From the NCBI RefSeq assembly GCF_943373825.1, contig NZ_CALSBP010000002.1, positions 795,501 through 859,500 of the forward strand: a stretch of DNA of 64,000 nt. The letters are read 5' to 3'. Below the pieces are notes generated by a model that saw nothing but the letters and a program-made list of their open reading frames with translations, did not search any database and had not been told where the DNA came from. Made by a program: the position numbers and the translations under genes. Source of the stretch: Aquimarina spinulae. Lineage in GTDB: Bacteria; Bacteroidota; Bacteroidia; Flavobacteriales; Flavobacteriaceae. This document shows, one piece after another, positions 27,808-36,850 of this stretch; positions within the stretch are counted from its first letter, which is position 1, and the number at the start of each line of letters is the position of its first letter.

Positions 27808-28641
27808 ATGAAACGAAAATTAAAATTAGTTGCTGTTTTCCTAATCGGAATAGTAACATTTAGCAATGGTGCAAACAACAATGTAAACGCAAAAAAAGGT
27901 AACATTATGGAAACAAAAAAAGAAATTTATGTATTGGTACACTCTGCCTGGCTAGGTGCCTGGCAATGGGAAAATGTATCTTCAAAATTAAGAAATGAAG
28001 GGCATATTGTAATTACCCCGGATCTTCCCGGGCACGGAAATGATAAAACACCTCCTGCCACAATTACAATGACAGATTATGTAAAAGCAATTACTAATAT
28101 TCTTGACAAGCAAGAGCAACCTGTAATATTGGTTGGGCACAGTTTTAATGGTATTACAGTGAGTAGGGTTGCAGAAGTACGACCCCGAAAAGTAAAAAGC
28201 ATTGTCTACCTCTCTGCATTTTTATTGCCCAACGGAGGTTCTTTTTTTGATGCAGCCCAAGGAGTAGAAGGTTCGGTAGCTGTAGATAATTTCTACCTCT
28301 CTGAAGATAAAACCTATGCTCTGGTAGATGAGAGTGAAATTCAAAATGCCTTTGCTCATGATATCCCTAAAAAAGCTTTTGACGGAGCTAAACCCTATAT
28401 TGTTCCTGAACCCTCTGCCCCGCTAATGTATGAGTTAGAAGTTACAGATGGTAACTTTGGGCGAATCCCAAAGTACTATATAGAATGTACAGAAGATCGC
28501 GCTATACCCATCGAAGTGCAAAGAGCAATGTATAAAGGAAAAGTAAAAAAAATATTTACTTTACGCTCTAGTCATACTCCGAATTTCTCTCAACCAGAAA
28601 ACCTGGCCAATATTCTTTTAAAAATTAAAGACGAAGAATAA
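27808..28641 (+). CDS. Secreted alpha/beta hydrolase
   Basis: A 277-residue protein with an N-terminal signal peptide (about 1-22, LVAVFLIGIVTFSNGA). The hydrolase domain has the oxyanion-loop start LVHSAWLGAWQW, the nucleophile elbow GHSFNG (Ser nucleophile), and a late His in SSHTPNFS with an acid in CTEDRAI. These features resemble the salicylate-binding/methylesterase-like group of small esterases. The substrate is unknown. An internal ATG at 27907 would give a cytosolic form, but the signal-bearing start is preferred. Its neighbour upstream is a Crp/Fnr regulator, suggesting regulation by it. A terminator hairpin follows. Confidence 0.82.
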   Translation: MKRKLKLVAVFLIGIVTFSNGANNNVNAKKGNIMETKKEIYVLVHSAWLGAWQWENVSSKLRNEGHIVITPDLPGHGNDKTPPATITMTDYVKAITNILDKQEQPVILVGHSFNGITVSRVAEVRPRKVKSIVYLSAFLLPNGGSFFDAAQGVEGSVAVDNFYLSEDKTYALVDESEIQNAFAHDIPKKAFDGAKPYIVPEPSAPLMYELEVTDGNFGRIPKYYIECTEDRAIPIEVQRAMYKGKVKKIFTLRSSHTPNFSQPENLANILLKIKDEE

Positions 28642-28659
28642 AAGTCTCTAAAGATATAG

Positions 28660-28688
28660 AAAGCGCAAATCATTAAGGTTTGCGCTTT
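28660..28688 (+). terminator. Terminator after hydrolase gene
   Basis: AAAGCGCAAA (28660-28669) pairs with TTTGCGCTTT (28679-28688), followed by T residues. Confidence 0.8.
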
Positions 28689-28851
28689 TAATCGTTAAAT
28701 TAATGATGTCATAAATCGGTAAGGTTTTAAAACCATTAATGACTACTTTTATCATCGCTCAGAATTGACTTTCAGATACGGTATAAATTAGAAATATCAG
28801 TATCATGAAACTTTGAAAAACTACTCTTAAAAACGAAAACATATTCAGATT

Positions 28852-29475
28852 ATGTTAGATCACGTATTTCAAAAACTACACATATCAGAAGAAGAACTCA
28901 AAAAAGAGCTTCGGGAAAAAACTTCTATTTCAAAGCATCAAAAAGGTGAGTTTCTAATAAAGGAAAATAAATATATCAAAGTTCTGAAAATTGTAATCAG
29001 CGGAAAAGTTAGAGTGTATCAGGAAAATGAAGAGCGGGAAATCCTTATTTACTATTTGGGGGATATGGAAACGTGTACCCTCTCTTTATCTGCCTGTTTT
29101 GAAGATTGCAAAAGTACCGTTAATGCTATTGTTGAAGAAGAATCAATGGTATTAAATATCCCTGTGAGATTTGTAAACGATTGGTGTTTCACATATAAAT
29201 CCTGGAATCGATTTACCATAAATACATTTAGAGATAGCTACAACGTACTTATTAATAACTACTCAAAACTTGCTTTTAACCCCCTTAGAGAACGTTTACT
29301 CGAATATTTAATGTTAGAATCTGACAATGCTGTTTTACAAAGATCGCATCAACAATTAGCTAGAGAATTGGCCACTACAAGAGAAGTAATTTCGAGGCTT
29401 TTAAAAAAATTAGAAACAGAGGGAATCGTTACATTAGGAAAACAAGAAATTAGAATTCTAAAAAAAGATACCTAG
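28852..29475 (+). CDS. Crp/Fnr-family transcriptional regulator (paralogue 2)
   Basis: A 207-residue regulator, clearly paralogous to the one at 27.1 kb. It shares the beta-roll phrase KIVISGKVRVYQENEEREIL, the C-S-LSACFEDCKS region and the wing helix SHQQLARELATTREVISRLL. The near-identity of the recognition helices suggests overlapping operators. No iron-sulfur cysteine pattern is obvious. Seventy-odd bases downstream begins a secreted SnoaL-like protein, its likely target or partner. The repeated arrangement regulator plus secreted protein indicates duplication of a two-gene unit with replacement of the second gene. Confidence 0.9.
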   Translation: MLDHVFQKLHISEEELKKELREKTSISKHQKGEFLIKENKYIKVLKIVISGKVRVYQENEEREILIYYLGDMETCTLSLSACFEDCKSTVNAIVEEESMVLNIPVRFVNDWCFTYKSWNRFTINTFRDSYNVLINNYSKLAFNPLRERLLEYLMLESDNAVLQRSHQQLARELATTREVISRLLKKLETEGIVTLGKQEIRILKKDT

Positions 29476-29547
29476 TGTGATAAAAGTCACAAGTATGGCA
29501 TGCATTCTACTGCTTTCTTTGTACTTAGAATTTTAAAAAATAAACAA

Positions 29548-30441
29548 ATGAAAGTAGCAAAAACAATAGCACTATGTTTGATTCTGGTTATTTCTATTGC
29601 CTGGATACAACATAAGCCAACCGAAAAAAAGGAAATTGTAAAACAATCCTATGTAGAACATTCTCCTACAGCACATCACGAAATAGCATTAGAAGTACTT
29701 AATGCCAGTAAAGAATGGATAGCAGCATTTAATGAAGGAAAAAGTAATATCTGCATTGAGGGCTATGATACAAAAGCCGTGATGAGTGCCCAACCCTTTG
29801 GTATAAAAAAAGGAACTCAGGAAATAAAAGATTTCTGGCAACCTTTTATAAAATCAGGAGCGACAAATTTAATTTATACAGATCTAAGTATCGAAGTCGT
29901 TAATACAACAACTGTATTATTATCTGCAAATTGGAGCATGAATATAGGAAGAGGTGTTATTTTTCAAGAAAAGTGGGAGAAAAAAAATGGTAAGTGGGTG
30001 CTCACTTATGATGATTTTGAAGTATTAGAACAATTTAAAACACCTACAGAAAATAAAACAAATCCTATTGCAAGTCATCAAATGCTAGAAGCTGTGATCA
30101 GAACATCTATAAAAATCACTAGAGGGTTTAACACACAAAATACAGAAACATTTACAAATGGGTATCTTAAGAATGCTACGATGAATGCCATTCCTATGGC
30201 CAAATTATTACATGGTAAACCTAAGATTACTCAGTTTTGGGAAAAATTAATTACCTCTGGTGCAAAAAACCTAACCTACCACAACCCCACATTTAGTGTA
30301 GTTTCTCCAAATGGAGTTAACATCTCTTCAGATTGGTCTATGAATATCGGGGAAGGAAAAATTTACCAGGAGAAATGGGTAAAAAAAGATGATGCATGGA
30401 TGCTTAGCTATGACGAATTTCAAGTTTTAAAAATGTATTAA
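29548..30441 (+). CDS. Secreted protein with two SnoaL/DUF4440-like domains
   Basis: About 297 residues from ATG 29548. An earlier in-frame ATG at 29500 adds 16 residues before the signal sequence and is less likely. The signal segment is KTIALCLILVISIAW. Two copies of a cone-shaped NTF2-like domain follow. The first (about 45-165) has WIAAFNEGKSN and LSANWSMNIGRGVIFQEKW. The second (about 175-297) has NGVNISSDWSMNIGEGKIYQEKW. The paired SMNIG and QEKW phrases show an internal duplication. DUF4440-type proteins bind small ligands or act as isomerases, and the function here is unknown. It lies directly after a Crp/Fnr gene and ends in a terminator. Confidence 0.78.
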   Translation: MKVAKTIALCLILVISIAWIQHKPTEKKEIVKQSYVEHSPTAHHEIALEVLNASKEWIAAFNEGKSNICIEGYDTKAVMSAQPFGIKKGTQEIKDFWQPFIKSGATNLIYTDLSIEVVNTTTVLLSANWSMNIGRGVIFQEKWEKKNGKWVLTYDDFEVLEQFKTPTENKTNPIASHQMLEAVIRTSIKITRGFNTQNTETFTNGYLKNATMNAIPMAKLLHGKPKITQFWEKLITSGAKNLTYHNPTFSVVSPNGVNISSDWSMNIGEGKIYQEKWVKKDDAWMLSYDEFQVLKMY

Positions 30442-30461
30442 TTCACCATCTGTTATTATTT

Positions 30462-30493
30462 TTTTAAGCCTGTAGCATGCTACAGGCTTAAAA
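30462..30493. terminator. Bidirectional terminator
   Basis: A perfect 32-base palindrome (16 + 16) between the convergent SnoaL-like and S37 peptidase genes, flanked by T and A runs. Confidence 0.88.
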
Positions 30494-30510
30494 TTTATTG
30501 CAAATATAGC

Positions 30511-31809
30511 TTAATCATCCTTGGACAACCACGTTTGTAACTTGTCATAGATTTTTCTTTGATCTTCTTTTGAGAAATTTTTAATCCTGGTACTATGACT
30601 TCCTTTGGGCAATACCATTTTTAAGGCATTTACATGAGGTTTTGGAGTAGGTGAACACGCTCCCCAGGGGTCATACTCTCCATAAATGTAAATAATATGA
30701 TCTCCTTCATTCTCTACATAATTCCTAACTTTCTTAATATAATCCTTATCATATACCATAAGAACATTTTTTGGAGCAAATCTCATATTAGTTGGTTGTT
30801 TTACCACTTTAATTAAATCCTGTACGGGAGTACTATCAAATCCGTAATATCCAAGTTCTATCATATGTTGATAATAAGAAGGTAACAGGTTGTGATATGT
30901 TTTATCATTATAGAAGCTAATTCCTACCACTTTATTAAGATAAGTAAACAAGGTCGCAGCATCGGCATTCCCATTAGGGATTTCATCACACTTACCTCCC
31001 CACTGCCAGAAAGAAAAAGGAAATTCTAATACTGCATATTCAAGAGCCTCTTCTGAGGGTACTTTTGTAAAACTCATTTTCTTTTTTCTCGAATGCTGAT
31101 CAATTTCTTTCAAAAGAGCCTCTCTTTGAGTCAACAATAACCGTTGAAAATTAGTAATCTTAGTTCTGCACTCTTTGCTTCCAACAGTAGCAATATGTTC
31201 TTCTGTTCTTGGGTCTTCTCGAGTATTAATCAAAGGAGCAACATAAGAAACTGCAGCATCCATATCTTTTGGGTACTGCGATTTATAAATCAATACGGTC
31301 TCCCCTCCTTTACTTATTCCTGTAGAAATCCATTTGTTGGTATATATTTTTTTAAGTTTGGTAACCAGAAGATGATAATCCTGAATAGCCTGATCATTAG
31401 TCAAATACTTCCATGGAATTGGATTAGGTCTTGATTTTCCATAAAACCGATATTCTACCATAACCTGATTTGCCTTTAACAGGGTACTCAACTCATATGT
31501 TCGATGTTTTGCAGAATACCCTTCGGTAACTAATACTGTGGGCTGCGAATAATCAGAATGAGAGATATATACATAATGATCAAAAGTTCCTGCATCTGGA
31601 TTGTTGTGATCTAATGGCTGTTTTAATATCAATCGGTACGATTCTGTAAAATGATCATTCACCTGTATTGCACTTATATCTGCCGTAGGGAACAAATTCC
31701 TTAATTTTTGCTCAAAAGATATCTCAGTGGTAGGTGGTAACGAACTTTTACAAGAAAAAAGAGAAAGATTAACAAGAAGTAATACTAATATATACTTAGT
31801 TCGATTCAT
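30511..31809 (-). CDS. S37-like serine peptidase lipoprotein
   Basis: A 432-residue protein with a lipoprotein signal (LVNLSLFSCKSS, Cys20). The body has alpha/beta-hydrolase features of the S37/PS-10 peptidase group. FDHYVYISHSDYSQPTVLVTEGY comes first, then the nucleophile elbow STGISKGGET, the acid region YGEYDPWGACS and the His in KGSHSTRI. Streptomyces members release tripeptides from N-termini, and related S28 enzymes prefer proline. In this setting, near dipeptidyl peptidase IV and the Xaa-Pro peptidases, it probably trims proline-rich peptides at the cell surface or in the periplasm. It is monocistronic and faces a convergent gene. Confidence 0.8.
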   Translation of the reverse strand: MNRTKYILVLLLVNLSLFSCKSSLPPTTEISFEQKLRNLFPTADISAIQVNDHFTESYRLILKQPLDHNNPDAGTFDHYVYISHSDYSQPTVLVTEGYSAKHRTYELSTLLKANQVMVEYRFYGKSRPNPIPWKYLTNDQAIQDYHLLVTKLKKIYTNKWISTGISKGGETVLIYKSQYPKDMDAAVSYVAPLINTREDPRTEEHIATVGSKECRTKITNFQRLLLTQREALLKEIDQHSRKKKMSFTKVPSEEALEYAVLEFPFSFWQWGGKCDEIPNGNADAATLFTYLNKVVGISFYNDKTYHNLLPSYYQHMIELGYYGFDSTPVQDLIKVVKQPTNMRFAPKNVLMVYDKDYIKKVRNYVENEGDHIIYIYGEYDPWGACSPTPKPHVNALKMVLPKGSHSTRIKNFSKEDQRKIYDKLQTWLSKDD

Positions 31810-31952
31810 AAAATAAATAATTTTTAATATTTTAAAGATAGCTTAAAAGGGCACTGATTTAATGATACTATATTACCTAAGAATGGTATCATTTTAATAA
31901 GATTTGAGTTAGTATGTCATTACGAATTGGGATTTGTTTACATTTATAACCT

Positions 31953-32912
31953 ATGGATACAATTGTTCAGATCAATACCGATTTTATTGAAAACAACACG
32001 AATTTTAATGAGCTAATTGCTGAATTGAAAAACAAATTTGCATCAAATTCTATTCTGGTGCCCATGCGTCATCATCATGATTTCCCAAACCCTGTGGTTC
32101 AGGAAGATTCTACACTATTGTTGATGCCGGCCTGGAATCCTGGTAAAGAAGCAGGAGTAAAAATCGTAACGGTAAGTCCAAAAAATAGTCAGTTTGATCT
32201 ACCTTCGATCCAAGGTACATATTTATATATGGATGCCATCAAGGGTACCATAAAAGCTATAATGGAAGCAAAAAGTTTAACCGTAAAACGAACAGCTTCG
32301 GCATCTGCCCTGGCATCATCGTATTTATCTAAAACTGATGCTTCTTCCTTATTAATGATTGGAACAGGAGCGCTCTCTACGAATTTAATTAAAGCCCACG
32401 CCAGCATAAGGCCCATTAAAACAGTCTATATCTGGGGAAGGAATTATGAAAAAGCTAAAAAAATATCAATTGAATTAGAAGGAGAAAGTTTTGATATCCA
32501 TGCTATACCTACAATCGAAGAAAAAATTTCTGAAGTAGATATTGTATCCTGCGCAACATTATCCAAAACTCCTTTGGTTTTGGGTAAATACTTAAAAACC
32601 GGGCAGCATGTAGATTTGGTTGGAGCTTACAAAAAAGATATGCGCGAAGCTGATAATGAAAGCATAAAAAAAGCTACGGTCTTTGTAGACACTTATCAAG
32701 GAGGGCTTAAAGAAAGTGGAGATATTGTTATTCCTCTTAAAGAAGGTATTCTAAAAGAAGAAGACATCAAAGCTGATTTATTCGAACTCTGCTCTGAGAC
32801 TAAGCAAGGAAGAACCAGTGATAGTGAAATAACTGTTTTTAAATCTGTAGGGCATGCCCTCGAAGATTTAGCAGCAGCTACCTATTATTATAATCAATAT
32901 ACACATGAGTAA
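31953..32912 (+). CDS. Ornithine cyclodeaminase-family reductase, probable pyrroline-2-carboxylate reductase
   Basis: A 319-residue cytosolic NAD(P)-dependent enzyme of the ornithine cyclodeaminase/mu-crystallin family. SAS and ALASSYLSKTDASSLLMIGTGALS form the dinucleotide-binding turn (about 118-145). KSVGHALEDLAAA near the end is a family hallmark. It overlaps the following proline racemase-like gene by eight bases, so the two are translationally coupled. That partner looks like trans-3-hydroxyproline dehydratase, whose product is pyrroline-2-carboxylate, and bacterial family members reduce it to L-proline. I infer that role. True ornithine cyclodeaminase cannot be excluded by eye. No terminator separates the pair. 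Confidence 0.83.
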   Translation: MDTIVQINTDFIENNTNFNELIAELKNKFASNSILVPMRHHHDFPNPVVQEDSTLLLMPAWNPGKEAGVKIVTVSPKNSQFDLPSIQGTYLYMDAIKGTIKAIMEAKSLTVKRTASASALASSYLSKTDASSLLMIGTGALSTNLIKAHASIRPIKTVYIWGRNYEKAKKISIELEGESFDIHAIPTIEEKISEVDIVSCATLSKTPLVLGKYLKTGQHVDLVGAYKKDMREADNESIKKATVFVDTYQGGLKESGDIVIPLKEGILKEEDIKADLFELCSETKQGRTSDSEITVFKSVGHALEDLAAATYYYNQYTHE

Positions 32913-33969
32913 AACATATCTAAACATTCTAAAAAATACTGATTTCAACCCAAAAAAAGATTGGTTACAAATCAAAACCATCGATATGCATACAGGAGGA
33001 GAACCACTTCGAGTGATTATTGATGGGTTTCCCGAACTGAAAGGAAATTCGGTATTAGAATACAGAAGATATTGTAAAGAGCATTATGATCACTTACGTA
33101 CCTCACTTATGTTTGAACCTCGTGGTCATGCCGATATGTACGGATGTATCCTACTCCCTCCTAATGATGATGATGGGGATTTTGGCATTTTGTTTATACA
33201 CAACGAAGGATATAGTACTATGTGCGGTCATGCTATTATTGCGATTTCTACATTGGCTGTAGAAATGAACTGGATCGATTATCAAGAAGGAGATAATGCG
33301 ATAAAAATTGATGCTCCCTGTGGTCGAATCATCTCTTATACGCAAGTAAAAAATGGAAAAGTGACCGGAGTTCGTTTTCATTGCGTTCCCAGTTTTGTAG
33401 TTGGATTGGATAGAAAAGTAAAGGTAGACGGTATAGGAGAAATAATTTATGATTTAGCATACGGAGGAGCTTTTTATGCATATGTAGATATGGCTAAAAA
33501 CAACTTTGATTTTGATTTAACTTCAAATTCATATAGAACATTGATTTCCAAAGGGATGGACATAAAACATACCGTAATGGAGCAAGATTCTAATATTTTA
33601 CATCCTTATGAAGAAGATCTTAGTTTTTTATATGGTACCATTTTTATTGGAGATTCTACAAAAGAAAATATTGATAGTAGAAATGTATGCATTTTTGCTG
33701 AAGGAGAAGTCGATCGGTGTCCTACAGGATCGGGAGTTTCTGGCAGAATGGCAATTCACAAAATGAGAAATGAAATACAGTATGGAGATACGATGACTAT
33801 AGAAAGTATCACAGATTCTGTATTTAAGGGTTCTGTTATTTCTGAAGAAGAGTACGGCCCCTATAAAGCAGTAATACCACAAGTTGAAGGAACAGCACAT
33901 ATCACAGGAATGCATACTTTTATGATCGATCCTGATGACCCTATGAAAAACGGATTTATTTTTAGATAA
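32905..33969 (+). CDS. Probable trans-3-hydroxy-L-proline dehydratase (proline racemase family)
   Basis: A 354-residue cytosolic enzyme of the proline racemase fold (IDMHTGGEPLR at the start). The first catalytic Cys is present (Cys107 in MCGHA). The second is replaced by Thr274 (DRCPTGSG; racemases and 4-hydroxyproline epimerases have Cys here). Cys/Thr is the pattern of trans-3-hydroxyproline dehydratases such as human L3HYPDH. The reaction removes water from trans-3-hydroxy-L-proline, giving pyrroline-2-carboxylate. The overlapping upstream gene fits the next step, reduction to proline. A 19-bp-stem terminator follows. Epimerase activity would need two cysteines and is therefore unlikely. 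Confidence 0.87.
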   Translation: MSKTYLNILKNTDFNPKKDWLQIKTIDMHTGGEPLRVIIDGFPELKGNSVLEYRRYCKEHYDHLRTSLMFEPRGHADMYGCILLPPNDDDGDFGILFIHNEGYSTMCGHAIIAISTLAVEMNWIDYQEGDNAIKIDAPCGRIISYTQVKNGKVTGVRFHCVPSFVVGLDRKVKVDGIGEIIYDLAYGGAFYAYVDMAKNNFDFDLTSNSYRTLISKGMDIKHTVMEQDSNILHPYEEDLSFLYGTIFIGDSTKENIDSRNVCIFAEGEVDRCPTGSGVSGRMAIHKMRNEIQYGDTMTIESITDSVFKGSVISEEEYGPYKAVIPQVEGTAHITGMHTFMIDPDDPMKNGFIFR

Positions 33970-33975
33970 CAAACA

Positions 33976-34017
33976 AAACTATCCTAAAGTATTATCAATA
34001 ATACTTTAGGATAGTTT
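33976..34017. terminator. Strong bidirectional terminator
   Basis: Nineteen paired bases (33976-33994 with 33999-34017) around a four-base loop, between convergent genes. Confidence 0.92.
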
Positions 34018-34035
34018 ATTATAGTTCTATCTCTG

Positions 34036-35256
34036 TTATAGAGATAATCCAAAAGGATCATCAATAGAGTGCGCTGGTTGTGTAAACCATTTTGGTCCTT
34101 CTTCGGTCATATAGATATGATCTTCTAATCTAATTCCAAACTCATCGGGCACACATATCATAGGTTCATTACTAAAACACATTCCTGATGTAAGAATTGC
34201 ATCTTCATGTCTTGCTATATATGGCCATTCGTGAATATCTAATCCGATTCCGTGGCCGGTGCGGTGAGGCAAACCCGGTAATTTATAATCAGGACCAAGA
34301 CCTTTGGTTTCTAATGTTTTTCTTGAAGCATTATCTATTACAGCACATGGTTCTCCTAATTGAGCAGAAGCAAATGCAGAGAGTTGAGTTTCTTTCTCAA
34401 GATTCCATATCTTACGTTGTAACTCATTAATCTCACCATATACATATGTTCGGGTAATATCTGAAATATAATCATGAAGGACACATCCTGTATCAACCAA
34501 TACTATTTCGTTTTCTTCTAAATCTTTTGGTGCTTTTACACCATGAGGGAAAGAAGAATCTACACCAAACAATACGATACAAAAGTATGACCCCGAAGGA
34601 ATACCGTATCGTTTATGAGCTTCATTAATAAAATCAGTAACTTCTTTAGCACTAATCCCAGGTTTCAGTATTCGTGCTGCAGCTTGTTGTACTTCCATCG
34701 TAATATCCATTGCAGTTTGCATGATGGCAATTTCTGCTTCAGATTTTATCATTCTGCACCCTGCTGTGATTGGTTTGGCATTAATTAGATGATAAGCAGA
34801 TTGTTCTTTTAGGATTCCATCAATAATAAAAAAGGGTGTTGCTTCATCCATAGCCACATCCTTACCACTAATATTTTTCTTTTTAAGAATATTCACAAAT
34901 AAGGTATATGGACTTTCATGTTCTTCCCAGCAATGAACAGGGCCTTTTATTAACATAAAATCCAAAATAGTTCCTTCTTCAAATTTAGGACCTATATAAT
35001 GCATCTCACCATCAGGAAACAGTAATGCTCCGACCATTCGCTCACTCGGATTCCATCGCATTCCTGTAAAGTAAAATAGATTTGTTCCTGCATGCAGATA
35101 TACTACAGGAATTCCCTGCTTTTTCATAAGATCGCAAGCTTTATGTATTCTGGCTTGAAATTCTTCTTTTTGAATGGGTTTAGCAAGATGAGCTTTTGGC
35201 TGTATTGCATTTAATTCTTTTTCGATAGAAGAACCGCCTATTCCTAATGCATTCAT
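34036..35256 (-). CDS. M24 family Xaa-Pro peptidase (prolidase-like)
   Basis: A 406-residue cytosolic metallopeptidase. The creatinase-type N-terminal domain (about 1-170) is followed by the pita-bread catalytic domain. Metal ligands can be read as Asp in LVDTGCVLHDYISDITR (two Asp), His in RTGHGIGLDIHEWP, Glu in SNEPMICVP and Glu in IRLEDHIYM. These coordinate two metal ions. The family cleaves X-Pro or X-hydroxyproline bonds, or creatine-like substrates. It follows another M24 gene by 24 bp on the same strand, and the two are probably co-transcribed. The location within the hydroxyproline catabolic region suggests hydroxyproline-containing dipeptides as substrates. Confidence 0.88.
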   Translation of the reverse strand: MNALGIGGSSIEKELNAIQPKAHLAKPIQKEEFQARIHKACDLMKKQGIPVVYLHAGTNLFYFTGMRWNPSERMVGALLFPDGEMHYIGPKFEEGTILDFMLIKGPVHCWEEHESPYTLFVNILKKKNISGKDVAMDEATPFFIIDGILKEQSAYHLINAKPITAGCRMIKSEAEIAIMQTAMDITMEVQQAAARILKPGISAKEVTDFINEAHKRYGIPSGSYFCIVLFGVDSSFPHGVKAPKDLEENEIVLVDTGCVLHDYISDITRTYVYGEINELQRKIWNLEKETQLSAFASAQLGEPCAVIDNASRKTLETKGLGPDYKLPGLPHRTGHGIGLDIHEWPYIARHEDAILTSGMCFSNEPMICVPDEFGIRLEDHIYMTEEGPKWFTQPAHSIDDPFGLSL

Positions 35257-35280
35257 AATTTATAATTTTGTAATTAAATA

Positions 35281-36573
35281 CTACGCTGTCATCGACTTTT
35301 CAATTTCATCAATTTCAATAGGCATAGCTTGTGTGAGATTTGTATTTCCAGTTTCTGTAATGAGGTAATCATTCTCTAGGCGACAACCTATTCCTTCTTC
35401 GGGAATATAGATACCAGGTTCACAAGTAAGTACCATCCCCGGTTCTAAAGCCCTGGAATACAGACCTACATCGTGAACATCTAACCCAAGATGATGTGCT
35501 GTACCATGCATGAAATACTTTTTATACAAAGGTTGATCCGGGTTTTGAGTGGCAACTTCAGAAGCATCGAGAACTCCAATTTTGATCAGTTGCTCTTCGA
35601 CTAAACTGGCCATTTGTTTTTCATAATCTGCTGGGATCACTCCCGGCTTAAGTAATTTACTCCCTTCCTTTAAACAATGTAACACTGCTGTATACACTTC
35701 TTTTTGTCGATCTGAAAATTTACCATTTACAGGAATACAACGTGTGGTATCACTATTATAATTACCATAGCAAACTCCAAAATCCAGGAGTATCATATCG
35801 CCATCCTGGCAAGTATTATCATTGGTATTATAATGTAATGCACAAGCATTTTTTCCTGAAGCTACAATAGGCTTAAAAGCATGTCTTGTCCCTCCATTTT
35901 TAAGGAGTGCATACGTTAATTCTGCTTCTAATTCATACTCTTTACAGTCTGGTTTTACTGTGTTGAGCACTCTATAAAAACCTTCGATACTAATATCTGC
36001 AGCTTTTTGTATCTGCACAATTTCTTCATTTGATTTAACAGGGCGTAAAGCTCTTGTGATTTTGGCGGCTCGATGATACTGGTGCAAAGGGTATTTTTCT
36101 TTACACCAGTTAATCATTCGATCCTGTTGTGTTTGTTTGTTATATGTAATTCGCTTTATGTGCTCGTTATGTCCTAAATAAAAACCATCTGCTTCGAAGG
36201 CCATTATTTGAAGTGTTTTTTCAAAATCATGTGCCCATTCTATTCGTCGGATTCCTGAAATCTGACCAGCTTCTTCTTTGGTTAATTTCTCACCATCCCA
36301 GATTTTAATATGCTCACTCGTTTCTTTTATGAACAAAATCTCCCTATTTTCTGGCTTATAAGCATCTGGATATAACACCAGTATTGTTTCTTCCTGATCT
36401 ATTCCTGATAAATAAAATAAATCATTGTTTTGGGCAAACCCCATAACATCATCTGCATTGGTATGCTTGATATCATTAGACGTGAGAATAGTGATCGTAT
36501 TCTCCAGAGTTTTGGAAGTAAAATTATTTCGATTCTGTATAAAAACGGTATTTGGTAAACTTTCGTAGCGCAT
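35281..36573 (-). CDS. Aminopeptidase P-type Xaa-Pro peptidase (M24)
   Basis: A 430-residue cytosolic metallopeptidase related to aminopeptidase P, which removes the N-terminal residue before proline. The N-terminal domain with DLFYLSGIDQEETILVLYP is typical. The catalytic domain has MILLDFGVCYGNYNSDTTR with two Asp ligands, HGTAHHLGLDVHDVG with His, CEPGIYIPEEG with Glu and CRLENDYLIT with Glu. It precedes the second M24 gene by 24 bp. Together they can strip proline- and hydroxyproline-containing peptides imported by the SusC/SusD and inner-membrane systems. The start at 36573 is supported by the conserved MRYESLP opening. Confidence 0.9.
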   Translation of the reverse strand: MRYESLPNTVFIQNRNNFTSKTLENTITILTSNDIKHTNADDVMGFAQNNDLFYLSGIDQEETILVLYPDAYKPENREILFIKETSEHIKIWDGEKLTKEEAGQISGIRRIEWAHDFEKTLQIMAFEADGFYLGHNEHIKRITYNKQTQQDRMINWCKEKYPLHQYHRAAKITRALRPVKSNEEIVQIQKAADISIEGFYRVLNTVKPDCKEYELEAELTYALLKNGGTRHAFKPIVASGKNACALHYNTNDNTCQDGDMILLDFGVCYGNYNSDTTRCIPVNGKFSDRQKEVYTAVLHCLKEGSKLLKPGVIPADYEKQMASLVEEQLIKIGVLDASEVATQNPDQPLYKKYFMHGTAHHLGLDVHDVGLYSRALEPGMVLTCEPGIYIPEEGIGCRLENDYLITETGNTNLTQAMPIEIDEIEKSMTA

Positions 36574-36755
36574 ATTAGAAATTCTATCCGAATAAAATGG
36601 TTAATAGTTGTTTTCCTGTTGCACCTCTTCTTGTTTCGTTAGTAAAGGTACAGCCGTCAATTTATAAGTTGTTTTATTTATTTCATTCTTTTTTCTGTTT
36701 TTTTTGTAAACAAAATTCATTTCTATGCCCTATTCTTTTATACGTTTAGACCAAA

Positions 36756-36780
36756 AGGGTATGATAAAGAACCATACCCT
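36756..36780 (-). terminator. Terminator after aldehyde dehydrogenase gene
   Basis: AGGGTATG and CATACCCT pair around a nine-base loop. On the minus strand a TTTT tract follows the stem, 71 bases past the aldehyde dehydrogenase stop codon. Confidence 0.65.
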
Positions 36781-36850
36781 CTTGATTATAAACTTAACAA
36801 TACCAACATTTAAACAGATTGCTATTAGGTTATTGTTCTAGAGTCAAAAC

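Noticed and set aside
32905..33969. Assignment of the proline racemase-like gene as 4-hydroxyproline epimerase
   Set aside because: The second catalytic Cys is Thr274, the dehydratase pattern, and the neighbour is a reductase for the dehydration product.
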